From Epiperipatus broadwayi (lineage: Eukaryota; Onychophora; Udeonychophora; Euonychophora; Peripatidae), in assembly GCA_028023455.1 (NCBI GenBank), contig JAQFVV010000518.1:62001-126000 (forward strand): a stretch of 64,000 nt of DNA, given 5' to 3'. The first letter of the stretch is position 1, and the number at the start of each line of letters is the position of its first letter. Positions 35,644 to 46,799 of this stretch are shown here, in pieces. The position numbers were made by a program, and so were the translations under genes. Under the pieces are notes generated by a model, which was not told where the DNA came from, did no database searches, and saw only the letters and a list, made by a program, of their open reading frames with translations.

Positions 35644-36119
35644 ACAGTCAATTACTGAAAAATTTTAAATTTAGAATATGTTTTTTTAATACATTAATTA
35701 TATTAAGTCAATTATATCTTTAAAGTACAATTTGAAGCTAAAGATAATATGTAGTATATAAAATCATTTAAAAATAGTTATATAAAGCTTAAAATATTGT
35801 TGCATATGGTTATAAAAGCTGGCGATATTAAATAACACAGCTATAAATAATTAAAAGTATATTTAATAAATCCGATTTTAATAGTGTAAAACATATGATT
35901 TAATAAATGCTATATTTAGATTTGTAATCATATTTAAATAGTCAAAATTAATATAGTATATTTTTAAAATAAACTTTGTGATGGTGAAAATTATATCTAA
36001 TTCTATATTTTCTAAATTGTTCTTCCAAATTTTTTTATAATTATATTATATAATATAATAAGTGTATCAATTTTATTAGTCTAGACAGAGAAATAGATAG
36101 AAAAACGTCTGTCAAAGTT

Positions 36120-36440
36120 GTAATCACGTGGTTTTTTAATGTATACTATTACACACACGCTTGTTTGAAATAATGACAAAGTTTAAAATATTTTCAAAGT
36201 TATATTATAGAATTGGATAGAATTATTGCCTATCATAAAAGCAAATAATAATAAATATTAAGTTAACTATCATATGTAATGTTTAAATAGTTTTAATAAA
36301 ATAATAATTTATTTAAAAGTAATATTTTAAGTAATGTTTTAGGTTTATTACGTCATCATTTTATTTTTCAAATATAATTCTACTATAAATTCAAAATCTG
36401 TAAATTTGTTTTCAAGCGGGGTAAGAATTGACCAATAAGA
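36120..36440 (+). promoter_or_regulatory. Promoter-like cluster upstream of the 36,768 ORF
   Basis: CACGTG at 36,125-36,130 (E-box), TTACGTCAT at 36,348-36,356 (CRE/ATF-like) and CCAAT at 36,432-36,436, all on the plus strand, lie 330-640 bp before the ORF in an otherwise CpG-poor region. These are short words and could be coincidental; no TATA box is clearly placed. Confidence 0.25.
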
Positions 36441-36767
36441 AATAAGTATCCTTACAGACGATAAATATTGTTGTAACTAAGATAGAGGGGGAGAATAAAA
36501 AATGTATTGAAACCGGAGAGAGGTAAATTATAACTATCAAAAGATAGTGTTTTAAAAAATCTTTTATTTTAGTCAATTTTTTAGTACTTTCTTATAACTT
36601 TATCTGCAAAAAAAAAAAACTAATTGATAATTTTAAAAAATATTTTTTGCAAGAGAAAGTATAAACTAAAAATATTTGAATAATTTCATTTAATATGATT
36701 TTCTAATTTTTAAAGTACTTACCAGTCGTATTTTATCCAAAAGTTTAACCTAAGCTACGTAATAAAA

Positions 36768-36980
36768 ATGGATATACTACAAAATAAAATGGATAGAAAT
36801 TGTAATGCTGAAAAAATATTTGAAATATTTATTGATACAGCTTTATTAATATTTAACCGAAGAACTGTTTTGGTACATAAAAAAACCACAGCTCGGACAT
36901 TACATTATACGGAGTCTAATGAAAAAATTGGAGAAGCATTATTATGCATAAGTTTATTCAAGATTTATTTTAAATGGTAA
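36768..36980 (+). CDS. Candidate orphan exon or small ORF (70 codons)
   Basis: The first ATG follows TAATAAAA, an A-rich start context. The product has mixed composition with several charged residues (MDILQNKMDRNCNAEKIFEI at its start; HKKTTARTLHYTESNEKIGE later), unlike the low-complexity chance frames nearby. A GTAATAAG splice-donor-like sequence lies at the very end, so the frame could be a first coding exon. I recognise no domain and see no second exon. It sits inside the anonymous insertion. A chance ORF remains quite possible. Confidence 0.22.
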   Translation: MDILQNKMDRNCNAEKIFEIFIDTALLIFNRRTVLVHKKTTARTLHYTESNEKIGEALLCISLFKIYFKW

Positions 36981-37052
36981 TAAGATAATTATATATTGCA
37001 TGAATTATTTTATATAGTATAATATTCAAAGGAATAAAATGTTATATCCTTT

Positions 37053-40000
37053 CTAAAGGTAACATTTTTTTAAAAAAAATATTTTCGAGTGCAGAGTTGA
37101 ATAAAGAACCCGGGAAAATAGGTTACAGAAACGTTTTGTATTAAAATATCCGTTCTTCGAATTATTTAAAATGTACTTGGAAAAGATTTGTTCAAAAGTA
37201 TTTGAAGTTTTTATTTTAAAAGAAATGTATAAAAATACCAAGTGAAAGTTTCAATGTATCAAGAAGAAAACAGAGATAAACGTGAACACATAGATGAATG
37301 AAAAAATGGATCTATGGAAATATAAATGGTACTTAAAAGTTTATCGAATATTTTAAAATTAAATTAGATGGATTGATGCATCGGATACACAGAGAATATT
37401 GGGAGAGAAGATTAAGAAGCTTCAAGGGATTAATTAATATTATCGTCCTAAAAATGAAAACAAGGATTATTTTCTAGATTTTAATAAATGGATTAATAAT
37501 TATTTTTGTTTTAAACTTTAACGTGCTTGGAGAACATTTAAAAAAAAAAACTCTAGAGAAAATAATAAGTATTTTGGACTTATCAGAACTATCGTCAAGA
37601 AAATATGTAACTATAGTTTTGATTTTTTTTTTTTATTATTATTTTGTTAACCTACTTTAAATCTAAAATTTTATATAAGATTAGAAAAAACATAAAAACA
37701 TTAATTTGTTAATATTAAAATCTTATAAAATAACAATCTAATAATTTAGCTAAAAATATTTTAATATAAAGTGTATGGGTATGAATTTTTTTTTTTTTAT
37801 ATCTGCAATGCTCAAGTGGACAAAGGAAGCCTACTGAACACGATGACTAGATAAAGGTTATTGGTAATAATAATAACTATTAATAATTTTATAATGTATA
37901 TTTTTGTTTTCTTTAGATCATCCATAAATTGGAAGAATGAAGTGTAAAAGTTTTTTTTTAAATTATATGTAATGCATTTTATACAACATTTTAAAAAAAC
38001 ATTATGAGATAGGATTGATTTGAAAATATGTATACGACAATTTTTTTTTTATTAGTGATATAATCCAACATAACAAATAATTATGTGATTCTTTTAAAGT
38101 TTTATGATATGGGATATTCAAATATTGTCTAAGTAAATCGTATTGATTACACATACAGAGAAATGAAGTAAACAGACTTTTCTTATGGGATAGTAAGATT
38201 GTTTAACTATTAATGAATTTTATTTATTGTTTTTGTAAATGCAGATAGTTATTTTATCGATGTAAGATGTAGAAAAATCTTGAGAAATAATGTTGAGATA
38301 GTGGCTTGGAAATACTATAGTTAGCAGGAAACCAAGATGATGTATATTTAAAATAGGATATGATAAGGAATGGGAATAATATTTAGTCTTTATGTGGTTA
38401 TCAGCATAGTTAACATAGCCCTATGACTGATACACATTTTTTTTTGGACAGTGTTTATATTACTTTAAATATTGATGTTCTAATAAAGCTGAAGAAATAG
38501 CTTTAACATCGCCCCTGTACTAGAGGATATTTCAGATAAATGTCCAACCTCTTCGCACTGTGCCATGATTTCGAGATATGTTAAGTATAATACTCTAGCT
38601 TTCTTTCTTAATCCTATGCATCTGTTTTCGCTATCTTTATTTCATGTAACTGCATCGTTTAGTAAGATATTTTAAAAGAAGTGATAAATAATTTAGAACT
38701 AAGGTTGTGCTATCGTTTTTTGGATAAGATTAGTTTATTTGCTTATAAGGAGCAGAATGTTATAACTTAAAATTGAAGATCCAAAGTATCCTAGGGAAAG
38801 AAAAGAATCATAAAATATATTTTGAATTTTATTTCGGAAATGAAATATAAAATTTTTAAAATAAGGTATCTAAACAAAGATATGTTTTAAAGTGATAATA
38901 ATTTTAAATGCTTTAGTAGTATTATTTTTTTAAGAGAAAATAAGTATTGCATATTTTAAAATACAATAGTACAAAGTAGATTATGTAAACAATATGCATA
39001 GTATATTTTTGTTTATTGATTAACAGACATGTATTAATGATTAAACTTATATCATACTAAAGTAAGGCTTAAAGAAGAATATATTATGATTAGTCAACAT
39101 TGTGTGATAAATACTAAAATCTAGTATTGAATTTTGGATAATAGTTTGTGTAACATCTTTGACTTTGCAAGATGAATTTTTTTTAATATTTTGAGAAATC
39201 CATACTCATTATAAAATTTTATTTTCTATGGAATGTTTCTAAGTATGAATTTTTTAAAATAGGATAGTTTAACAATATTAGAGATAAAATGCTGTTGCTA
39301 ATAAAGTAGATAAATTTATTTGTAATAAGTTAACCATGATGAGAAATCAAATAATAACATTTTTTTTGATTTTGTCCTAAATCTAAATAAAATATAATTG
39401 AGATATAAATTATTTTTTTTTATAACCAGGTAGATCAAACTGTAAAATAAAAAAAGGGTTAAGGATATCCACTGTAAATAATGTAAATAAATTGTTTAGT
39501 TATTTATTGTTAATAATAAACTTTGTTAAATTTTGTTATTTTAAAAATTTTGTGTCAGAGTTATTTGTTTCTCCACATCGCTGCATGAAAACACGATATA
39601 TGCATAATAACTAAAACAAATATATAGTTTTGCACAAAATATAAATAAAGAATTATTTTAAGAATTTTAAATATTTTATTGGTATTCATTATAATTAAAT
39701 AATCATAATCTTACATTATTTATTGGTCATAAATCAGTAATCACAATATTATATTAAATTATATGCTATTAGTTGCCACACATATTTTGTTTGTCAGATT
39801 ATTAAAATGCTACCACGTATTTATTATATCATTATATGAAGAATATTATTATTGTTATTTATTATTATTAGTTTAAGTGTAGTAGATTATGACATAAAAT
39901 CCCTTCTCATATTTTACTACCGTATTTTTATTAACTTAGAATAAACTTTATGAACCTGAGATTATTTTATTGAGCTAGATTATTATTAAATAGAAGATTA

Positions 40001-40100
40001 AGATTTAATTATTAGTTTAGTCTTAGTGAGTGGAAGTTATTAAAGTCGTAAGAATACTATGAGTTTGGTATTTGAAATAGTAAGAGGGGGGATAGTGTTC
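37053..40100. other. Rest of the insertion, nothing recognised
   Basis: AT-rich with poly(T) and poly(A) tracts and AATAAA words (for example near 39,516). No protein motif in six frames; the minus frame at 37053-37241 is not supported. Confidence 0.45.
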
Positions 40101-40106
40101 TTATGC

Positions 40107-40142
40107 CATTGAGGTAGTATCCTGTAGGATATTGGCTCAATG
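40107..40142 (+). repeat. Bipartite hairpin inside the insertion
   Basis: CATTGAG (40,107-40,113) pairs with CTCAATG (40,136-40,142) and, inside it, TATCCT pairs with AGGATA around a GT turn. The two stems are separated by symmetric 4-nt mismatched loops. This is a compact structure in a generally unstructured AT-rich region. Confidence 0.7.
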
Positions 40143-40399
40143 TAATCTATCTTGTCACCTGTATTTTCACTTCAAGTCTCATGAAAATATTAAATATTTA
40201 TTTAATATATTTTTATAAACTGAACTTTACTCGCATTGTAAATTTGAGCTATTGAAACATTTTAATTTTAGTACAGAATATTTTAGTTATTAATTATTAA
40301 CTGCGATAGAACCCGTTTATTTTATACCATATATTATTTAGAAGTGAAGATGCATAATTACAAGGTCATAATATATATATATATATAATTATTTATATA

Positions 40400-40950
40400 A
40401 TTTTTTTAATAATATTTACTAAAGCTTCATGCATTCCCAAATCTGCTAAAGTTATCCATAATCTATTTCTATTTATCTCTATCATATACCTTCTTTATAT
40501 CTATAAAACTCATATATAATTGTTTACCTGAATTCCTACTCATATCCATAAGTGGTGTAACTACAAATAAATTATCTTCTATATGCCTATTTAATCTAAA
40601 ACATCCTTGCATTTCCCTCACTGCATTATTGCCTTCCATCCATTTTACAACTCTTCTAGCCACCATATATGAAAAAACTTTATATAAAACTGATTTACTG
40701 CTATTGGTCTATAATTATTTAACTTTCTATGATCTTTATCCTTTCCTTTAAATAATAATCTTACTTTTGTATTACTCCAACTACTTGGAAAAACTCTATT
40801 CTTTGTCATCTTATTGAAACAGGATAATAACTTTACTTTTTCCCTATATCCTAAATTCATTACCATCTGCTGCTTATCCATATATACCTCTTGCCTTTCC
40901 ACTTTTCAATTTCTTCTCTACCTCATTCAGTTCATTGCCTAATATTCCCA
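40400..40950 (-). pseudogene. LINE RT, N-terminal half
   Basis: FNKMTKNRVFPSSW, NTKVRLLFKGKD and LNNYRPIAV are RT motif 0-2 signatures (PxxWxxxxxxxIxKxKG and YRPI). After a frame shift, FRLNRHIEDNLFVV and MSFIDIKKVYD supply the next blocks, the latter being motif A with its Asp. The reading breaks near 40,397 at the boundary of the 4.74-kb insertion and resumes at 35,643. Confidence 0.85.
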
Positions 40951-40969
40951 TTACTATATGCTTTCATAT

Positions 40970-41347
40970 AATATTAATAAGCCAATAAGCTAATACACAT
41001 GTGCTTTGCAGATGTCACTACACAAATGAATACTCCCACTTTGTCAAACACAAGATAAAGTCTTTAAGAAAATATAGAATGAATCCATCTATATTTTCGA
41101 CCCAACCGTATATGTATGGGCAAATCTGAAGTATTTGAAATGAAGAGCATGAAGTTATTAATTGATCACTTTAAATATAGATGGATTGATTCTATATTTT
41201 CTTAAAGACTTTATCTTGTATTTAAAAAGTGGGAGTATTCATTTATATAGTGACATCTGCAAAGTGCATGTGTATTAGCCTATTGGCTTATTAATATTAT
41301 AGATTATAAAAACATCATGCTATATAAAAAAATAAATGTCTTGTTTA
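40970..41347. mobile_element. 378-bp foldback element with perfect 15-bp target duplication
   Basis: It interrupts the minus-strand LINE. The 15-bp TATATGCTTTCATAT occurs at 40,955-40,969 and 41,348-41,362, and the LINE copy without insertion would have it once. The insert has long inverted arms (40,970-41,096 and 41,173-41,300, roughly 95 percent identical by eye) around a 76-bp loop, plus a 47-bp one-sided tail (41,301-41,347) containing an A run. A 15-bp duplication and one-sided tail are more like retrotransposition than a cut-and-paste MITE, whose duplications are usually 2-10 bp. Confidence 0.93.
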
Positions 41348-41722
41348 TATATGCTTTCATATTTTTATCACTTTATCCTTCACATCTACCATTTTTTCTA
41401 TACTCAATATATATCTATATCTTCTCTAGAAATACACTCTATTCCCTCATAGTCTAGTAATACTATCTCTTTCTCTCTTATATTTCTCTTTTAATGTAAT
41501 TCAAAAATTTTTTATTTCCATCTCTTCCACTTTTATTAATATCCTCCAACAATTTACTATTCAATTTCATTCTCTCTTTATAAGTATCTATTTTAGCCAA
41601 CTTCTCCTTTTCTAAGTACTTTTCCCATTTAGCATTAATATCTTTTTAACTTTCCTTGTTCTTAATAGCACATTTATATTCTCTGCATGCTTCTTTCCTA
41701 TCTTTTACACTTTTACTAATTC

Positions 41723-42115
41723 TCATGTTTTATTACTTTTATTCTTCTGAATATTCTCATCTAAACCCCTATTTGACACTTTTTCTACTTCTTTACACCA
41801 GTCCTTATACTCATTCCCAACCAACCCTTCCATGATTTCTTCAACTTGTATTTTATACTCTTCCAGCTTATTATTATTCACTCTCCATCCACATCTTTCA
41901 TTATTATTTCTACTTTTATTTCTATTCTCCATCACATTACTAACCATTTCAATTACAATAAAGTTATGATCACTAATGCATATTTTCCGTATTTTATTCA
42001 TTCCCTCTTTCTCTACCAATACATAATCTATTGTGTAAAATATATTATTTCTAGACAATGTGTATTGTCTCTCATAAATATTAATAAATTCCCAATACTC
42101 AAATTCACTTTTTTT
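41723..42115 (-). pseudogene. LINE AP-endonuclease C-terminal end and linker
   Basis: FYTIDYVLVEKEGM and ISDHNFIVIEM correspond to the last conserved blocks of the APE endonuclease (IDYVL and SDHxxI, where His is catalytic). A charged linker (WRVNNNKLEEYKIQVEEIME) follows. The endonuclease would nick target DNA to prime reverse transcription. The 5' two-thirds of the domain is absent through truncation. The plus-strand frame 41846-42127 is a shadow. Confidence 0.85.
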
Positions 42116-42159
42116 TTTAAATTTTAGTCTAATATTTCAATGATGCTTCTTTGACAATG

Positions 42160-42783
42160 TTATATTTAAGTTTATTGATGTATATACATTTAAAAAACAT
42201 TATTTTTTATGTATTATAAGATTATTCTCATATTATTAATCCCTTAATTAGGAAATCAACCAAGTTGATTGAGACTAAATGAACAAATCAAATAAATTAA
42301 GTCACAATACAAGGGATTTGATTTTGTTGATCCATTCTGAAAACATCTTTTATTGATCAAGTACATTTATAAATATAAGAGGCTAGAGAAGTTATCTGTT
42401 TTATTAAGTTTTTTTATTTATTGTTATTAAAAAATTAATTGTTACTGTTTAAAAACCTTCATTTTTTATTCATCAGACAAGTATTTGGTGTGTTTTTAGT
42501 ATTTAAAATACATTAATTTTAAAATACATTAATTAAAACACATTTTCATTGAAGTTAACATGAGTATATGAGGTAGATAAGGATCAGTAAATATGACTGA
42601 TATTTGCCTTGAAATTAGTACTTGATGAGAGCTAGCCATCATCTGTGGCCTTGGACAATGTTAACTTTTAAGATTAAAGTCACTTAACCTTGTACATAGT
42701 CACTTATTCGATATCAAATTGATAAATAATTATTCTGTAGAATCATGAAGGTAGAATATAATCTTTAATGGTTTAAAATTCAT
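42160..42783. other. AT-rich spacer, nothing recognised
   Basis: No gene or organised repeat seen between the LINE end and the microsatellite block. Confidence 0.5.
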
Positions 42784-42789
42784 TACACT

Positions 42790-42826
<37 letters not shown>

Positions 42827-42836
42827 AATTTACACT

Positions 42837-42873
<37 letters not shown>

Positions 42874-42877
42874 AATT
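42784..42877 (+). repeat. Duplicated compound microsatellite (CA)n(TA)n
   Basis: Two successive units of about 46-48 bp, each TTACACTA followed by (CA)n then (TA)n and AAAT. The whole compound tract has been tandemly duplicated and the two copies are almost identical, pointing to a recent event. Confidence 0.95.
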
Positions 42878-42920
42878 TAATGGTAAATACAATATTATAG
42901 TTTAAATTCTTTTGTAGTGC

Positions 42921-42947
42921 TTTCGATTACGTGGTAATCCTCGTCAG
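42921..42947 (-). ncRNA. Hammerhead-ribozyme-like core, probably incomplete
   Basis: On the minus strand CTGACGA (matching CUGANGA) is followed by G, a perfect 6-bp stem GATTAC/GTAATC with loop CAC, and then GAAA. This is the order CUGANGA, stem II, GAAA of a hammerhead. One extra G precedes the stem, and I cannot find a convincing stem III or a GUH cleavage site next to it. Hammerheads are known in Penelope-like elements and retrozymes of animals. The call as an active ribozyme is not supported. Confidence 0.3.
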
Positions 42948-42959
42948 CTTTAAATTTAC

Positions 42960-45900
42960 AGTTAAATTTTATATATATAATATTTTATAACAGGTACTGT
43001 ATTTTACATTTAATATATATAAAGAGCCCTTGTATATATACTATTAATCATTTTTACAATATAATTCTATTCAAACTTGGAACTAAGTTCCTTATTAAAT
43101 TTCTTGCCCATAAATAATCCTGTTAATCATCCAGTATTTTTAATAAAGGATTTTTAACAATTCATAGCTAATTAGTAAAGCAAAAAAAATTGATTCAAAA
43201 TTCTCATCATCCAGAAAAATATAAGTCTGATAAGTACTATCTTCTGGTTTATTGTTGCTTCATGATGGATTATAAACCGAGCCTTTGCTCTGCAATGGCA
43301 TATTTATATAAAAAAGCACTTATAATATCAAAGTTTTACATTAAACCATGAAATGTATATATAACTATAATTTACATATAATGAGTTATTTTTATTGAAA
43401 ATGATGATGATTAGGCATATTGAAGTCTCACATAGGTTTGCAATATACTGCAGTAAATGAAACTGGTTTAAATAAATGCATGCAAATACATGTGGCAATG
43501 ATTAAAATACTATTTCTAAGTATGCATATATTCTTAGTGAAAATAAATATTTATGCTTAAATATCATTTCTTCTTTTGGTAAGGAAGGTATTCAATAGAT
43601 CTACAGATGGTCTATAAATGTTGCAGTTAATTACAGAATTTGATTGCTAGAAACAAACTATCTCAATATATGAAATGTTGAAGTAAAATATTTACTTACA
43701 GAATCAATAATCTCATTGATAAAATTAATAATGATTGAGAATACAATTCTAAAACTGATTTTAGTAATAGAAGATTTAATTAATAGGACTTCATATATAT
43801 ATATATATATATAATAGTGATGCCCTTACGGATGTTATTGATATATTTATTTAAATATGACCAGAAAATAAATAAAAGAATTAATTATAATGTGTTATAT
43901 ATACATAAGCATTTCTAAATGCTAGTTTAAGTAATTTCAGCTCATTATAAAAAATCTAAATAAAGCCATTTTAATTCAATATGTAATGGAAAAACAACTA
44001 GATTCAATACAATTTTAAAAATATTTTTTTTATTTAACTGTTCGTAATAAAAGAATCAAATAAATTTAATTAACAAAATTTTTTTTGGGTGAAATCATAT
44101 TTGAGGCATACTTTCTCTATACATGTTAAATATCTTCTATATTGAGATAATATATTTAAAAGGTATTTCGTGAAGTTTGTAATTTATGACTGAAATAGAA
44201 AAATCTTCTACGCGATTTGCAGTTTAATATCCAAAAAGCTTACTAACCATTCATCGTTGTGTGTAGAGTTATACGGTCGAGATTTAACTTATGGATTCAT
44301 TCTTTACAATATGCAGCCTCCTAAGTTTTACTTTGACTACTATTATTATTTTATCAAAATTCAGAAGTCTTTTATATTTTCACATTCTTATTATTAAAGT
44401 AAGTATATCTTTTTAATTGGATTTATTTTTTTAAAAAAACAGTAATTAGTTTTTATACTAACAAATAGACATTTTCTTTCAAATACAAGACTTGCTTGAC
44501 TTTAGAAATTGTATTATTTTGAATAAACAAAAATATAAATAAAAGATGTTTCACAATTAATTGTAAGTAAATAAACAAATTTTAAATTATCAATGTGAAA
44601 ACCTATTAGCATATTTTTCAAAGATAAAAAAATTACAATTAGTCTTCCACATCTGTCCATCCTTTGTATAAGGATTTTACATAGCAATCATCATTAATTT
44701 GTAAATACGACTTGGATTAACAATCAATCATAAGCTATAGCAATCTTCAGAATAGATTTTCAATTTTTTTTAAAGAAAATTTATGTCATTTTTTAAAAAT
44801 AATGACAATTTTGTAAACCTATTTACATCATGAAAACAATGTCATCTTTCCATGGTGAATATTACCCAAGAAAAAAGGAACTATACCAGATTTTTTATTG
44901 TGATTAAAACTCTTAAGAAAATGTGTAGTACTAATGTACACTGCAATTAGAATTTTGATTCAATATTTTCATATTGCAGTCTGTAGTAGGAAATTTTGAC
45001 AGACTGAAGGAAAGGATAGTGTTTATCATAAACATACTCCTGACCCCCACAGACACAAACAAATTTTATTTAGCAAATAATTTAAAACGAATTCCTATTA
45101 TATAGCGAATTAAAGTGCTCTAAAATAAATTTTCAAATGGATACATTACTTAAAAATAACGTTTATTTAATAAATAATTTCTGTATAATACTATTTGATC
45201 TATAAAAATTATATTTTTTTCCAGACAGAAATGCATGCCATTATAAATATTATTGACAAAAAAAGACTGGCCACTTTCATTAACTTTTTAATTTGGATGC
45301 ATGATATTTGATCATGGCTGTGATAGCTCGATGATTAATCGATTTTTCAAATCCCTCTACAAGATAAAAGATGAGGATAAACAAACTTGTCAGCCTTACA
45401 GATGAGACTAGAGTCCTAATTCATGTTTTTCTTAGGCCTAAAACTTGAACTTTCTCTCATCCTCTGAACAAATAATATATCCCATCTTTCACTTAAGAAT
45501 AATCTAACTTTAACTATGAAGTTCTTTCATACATACTAGACAATTAACTTACCTATATCAACTTGTAAATATTGTTATAGTCTTCGTTACTTTTTGGGCC
45601 AGGATAATCATTAATTAATGGAATTTTCAAACCTTATACATAAGTTTGACTTACATTATATTCCTAACTAATTAACCTCATGATGCACTGCCTTAAGGCA
45701 TTAATATAATCTTTGATTTTATTTATATTTATTTATGTTTCTTTCATACTTGCATTAATTAACCATCATGAGTTTCTTATGCTGCTCTTAAGACTAAATT
45801 ATTGATTTAATACAACTTTTGATATTTCTATATACATGGCTTGCATACCACATTTATATGTATACATAATTTTATCCTATCATTGTTTGCTTTTGTATCC

Positions 45901-46708
45901 ACTCTAATGTGTAAATAAAGTTTTAATTTTGAAAGTAATTATTTCTATCATTAAAACTACAGCAATCAGTATAAAATACATTCTTAATCTAATTTTTATT
46001 AAATGAAGACTTCAATTTTTTATAAAAATAAATCAATGATGGGCCACCGATGTTTTAAAAAGTTTTTTTTTAATAATAATTAAAAAAAAAAAAAAAAGGG
46101 AGAAATAAGGTAGACATTTTACAAGAAAAAATTAAACATTTTACATTATGGTTGCCATTTTAGATTAACTACATCAGTTAAGAGTGATATTATATTGAAT
46201 CATAATTCATTAAATTAAAATAAAGCATACACCAAAGATTGTAAATTAATACAATGTATATTTTAAATATATTTTTGATGCTACTTATGTTTTATTATTC
46301 ATATTAGCAAAACATAATTAGCAAAACATAAAGAGTGTCAAGTAAATATGTTTAATATGTACCCTATCTTGTCCAATGCAGTTAATCCAAAACTACAAAA
46401 TGCAAAGCTATCATTTTTTGTGTAAAATCACAATGCAAATGCAGTGATACTTAGATTAATATTTTTATTAATAATTTGCTTAGTAAAATATATATTTATT
46501 AATCATCATTTCATAAGTGATAATTTTAAGTTGTTTTTAAACAAACTTTTAATTATTATTATCCATTGTTAATTTGGGGCAAGAAATATTTTGCCACAGA
46601 AAGACACTATAATTGCTTATTTATTTATATAAGATCCTTAATTTATGAGGACCTTTGGGATTTTAATTGATTTTGATATTTAAGGCATGAATATTTGATT
46701 TTTTTTTT
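42960..46708. other. AT-rich spacer, no gene seen
   Basis: No coding motif recognised. Short (TA)n runs near 43,795-43,814 and poly(A) tracts near 46,080-46,097. A weak tRNA-like A/B-box pair near 45,310-45,355 (GATAGCTCGATGATT and TTTTCAAATCCC) is too closely spaced for a tRNA. Confidence 0.45.
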
Positions 46709-46795
46709 CTATGTGTCATAGCATTGGCTGGAAAGCGAACCTGCAACCCGAGCAACTGCTTGTAAGGCAGTCACGCTGACCCCTCAACCACCAAT
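46709..46795 (-). mobile_element. Short tRNA-derived SINE, copy 4
   Basis: Minus-strand member: TATTGGTGGTTGAGGGG, anticodon arm ACTGC-CTTACAA-GCAGT (normal 7-nt loop), B-box GGTTCGCTTTCC, end GCTATGACACATA plus an A run. Flanks share a TTTGATTTTTT-type word on one side and CTTGATTTTTTC on the other, an imperfect target duplication. Confidence 0.9.
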
Positions 46796-46799
46796 ACTT

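Larger units (their letters stand above)
35644..40385. mobile_element. Anonymous 4.74-kb insertion within the LINE
   Basis: LINE sequence stops at 35,643 and resumes at 40,386. The 12 bp at each edge (TAATAGTTTATA at 35,632-35,643; TAATTATTTATA at 40,386-40,397) correspond to the same LINE position and differ at two bases, as for an old target-site duplication. The insert is AT-rich, ends on the right in a (TA)n run, and shows no terminal inverted repeats, RT, transposase or integrase motif. Near its left side are CACGTG, TTACGTCAT and CCAAT boxes and a 70-codon ORF. A bipartite hairpin lies at 40,107-40,142. It may be a non-autonomous element, a retrocopied transcript or a captured genomic segment. 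Confidence 0.6.
34063..42150 (-). mobile_element. APE-type LINE on the minus strand, split by two insertions
   Basis: LINE pieces at 41,348-42,150, 40,386-40,969 and 34,063-35,643 are collinear on the minus strand and do not overlap except for short target duplications. They are therefore best read as one 5'-truncated copy. The same family is present at 57.0-60.4 kb. Content from 5' to 3': end of the AP-endonuclease domain, a linker, RT, and a C-terminal region with Cys/His motif, then a tail of ATC/ACATC repeats (34,069-34,085). A TTGACAAT word occurs at both ends (34,055-34,062 and 42,151-42,158) and may be the target duplication of the LINE itself. The clade is not assigned. Confidence 0.75.

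Noticed and set aside
34055-42158. TTGACAAT as a firm target duplication of the split LINE
   Set aside because: Only 8 bp, with a 6-bp gap before the 3' tail and an uncertain 5' end; mentioned as possible but not claimed.
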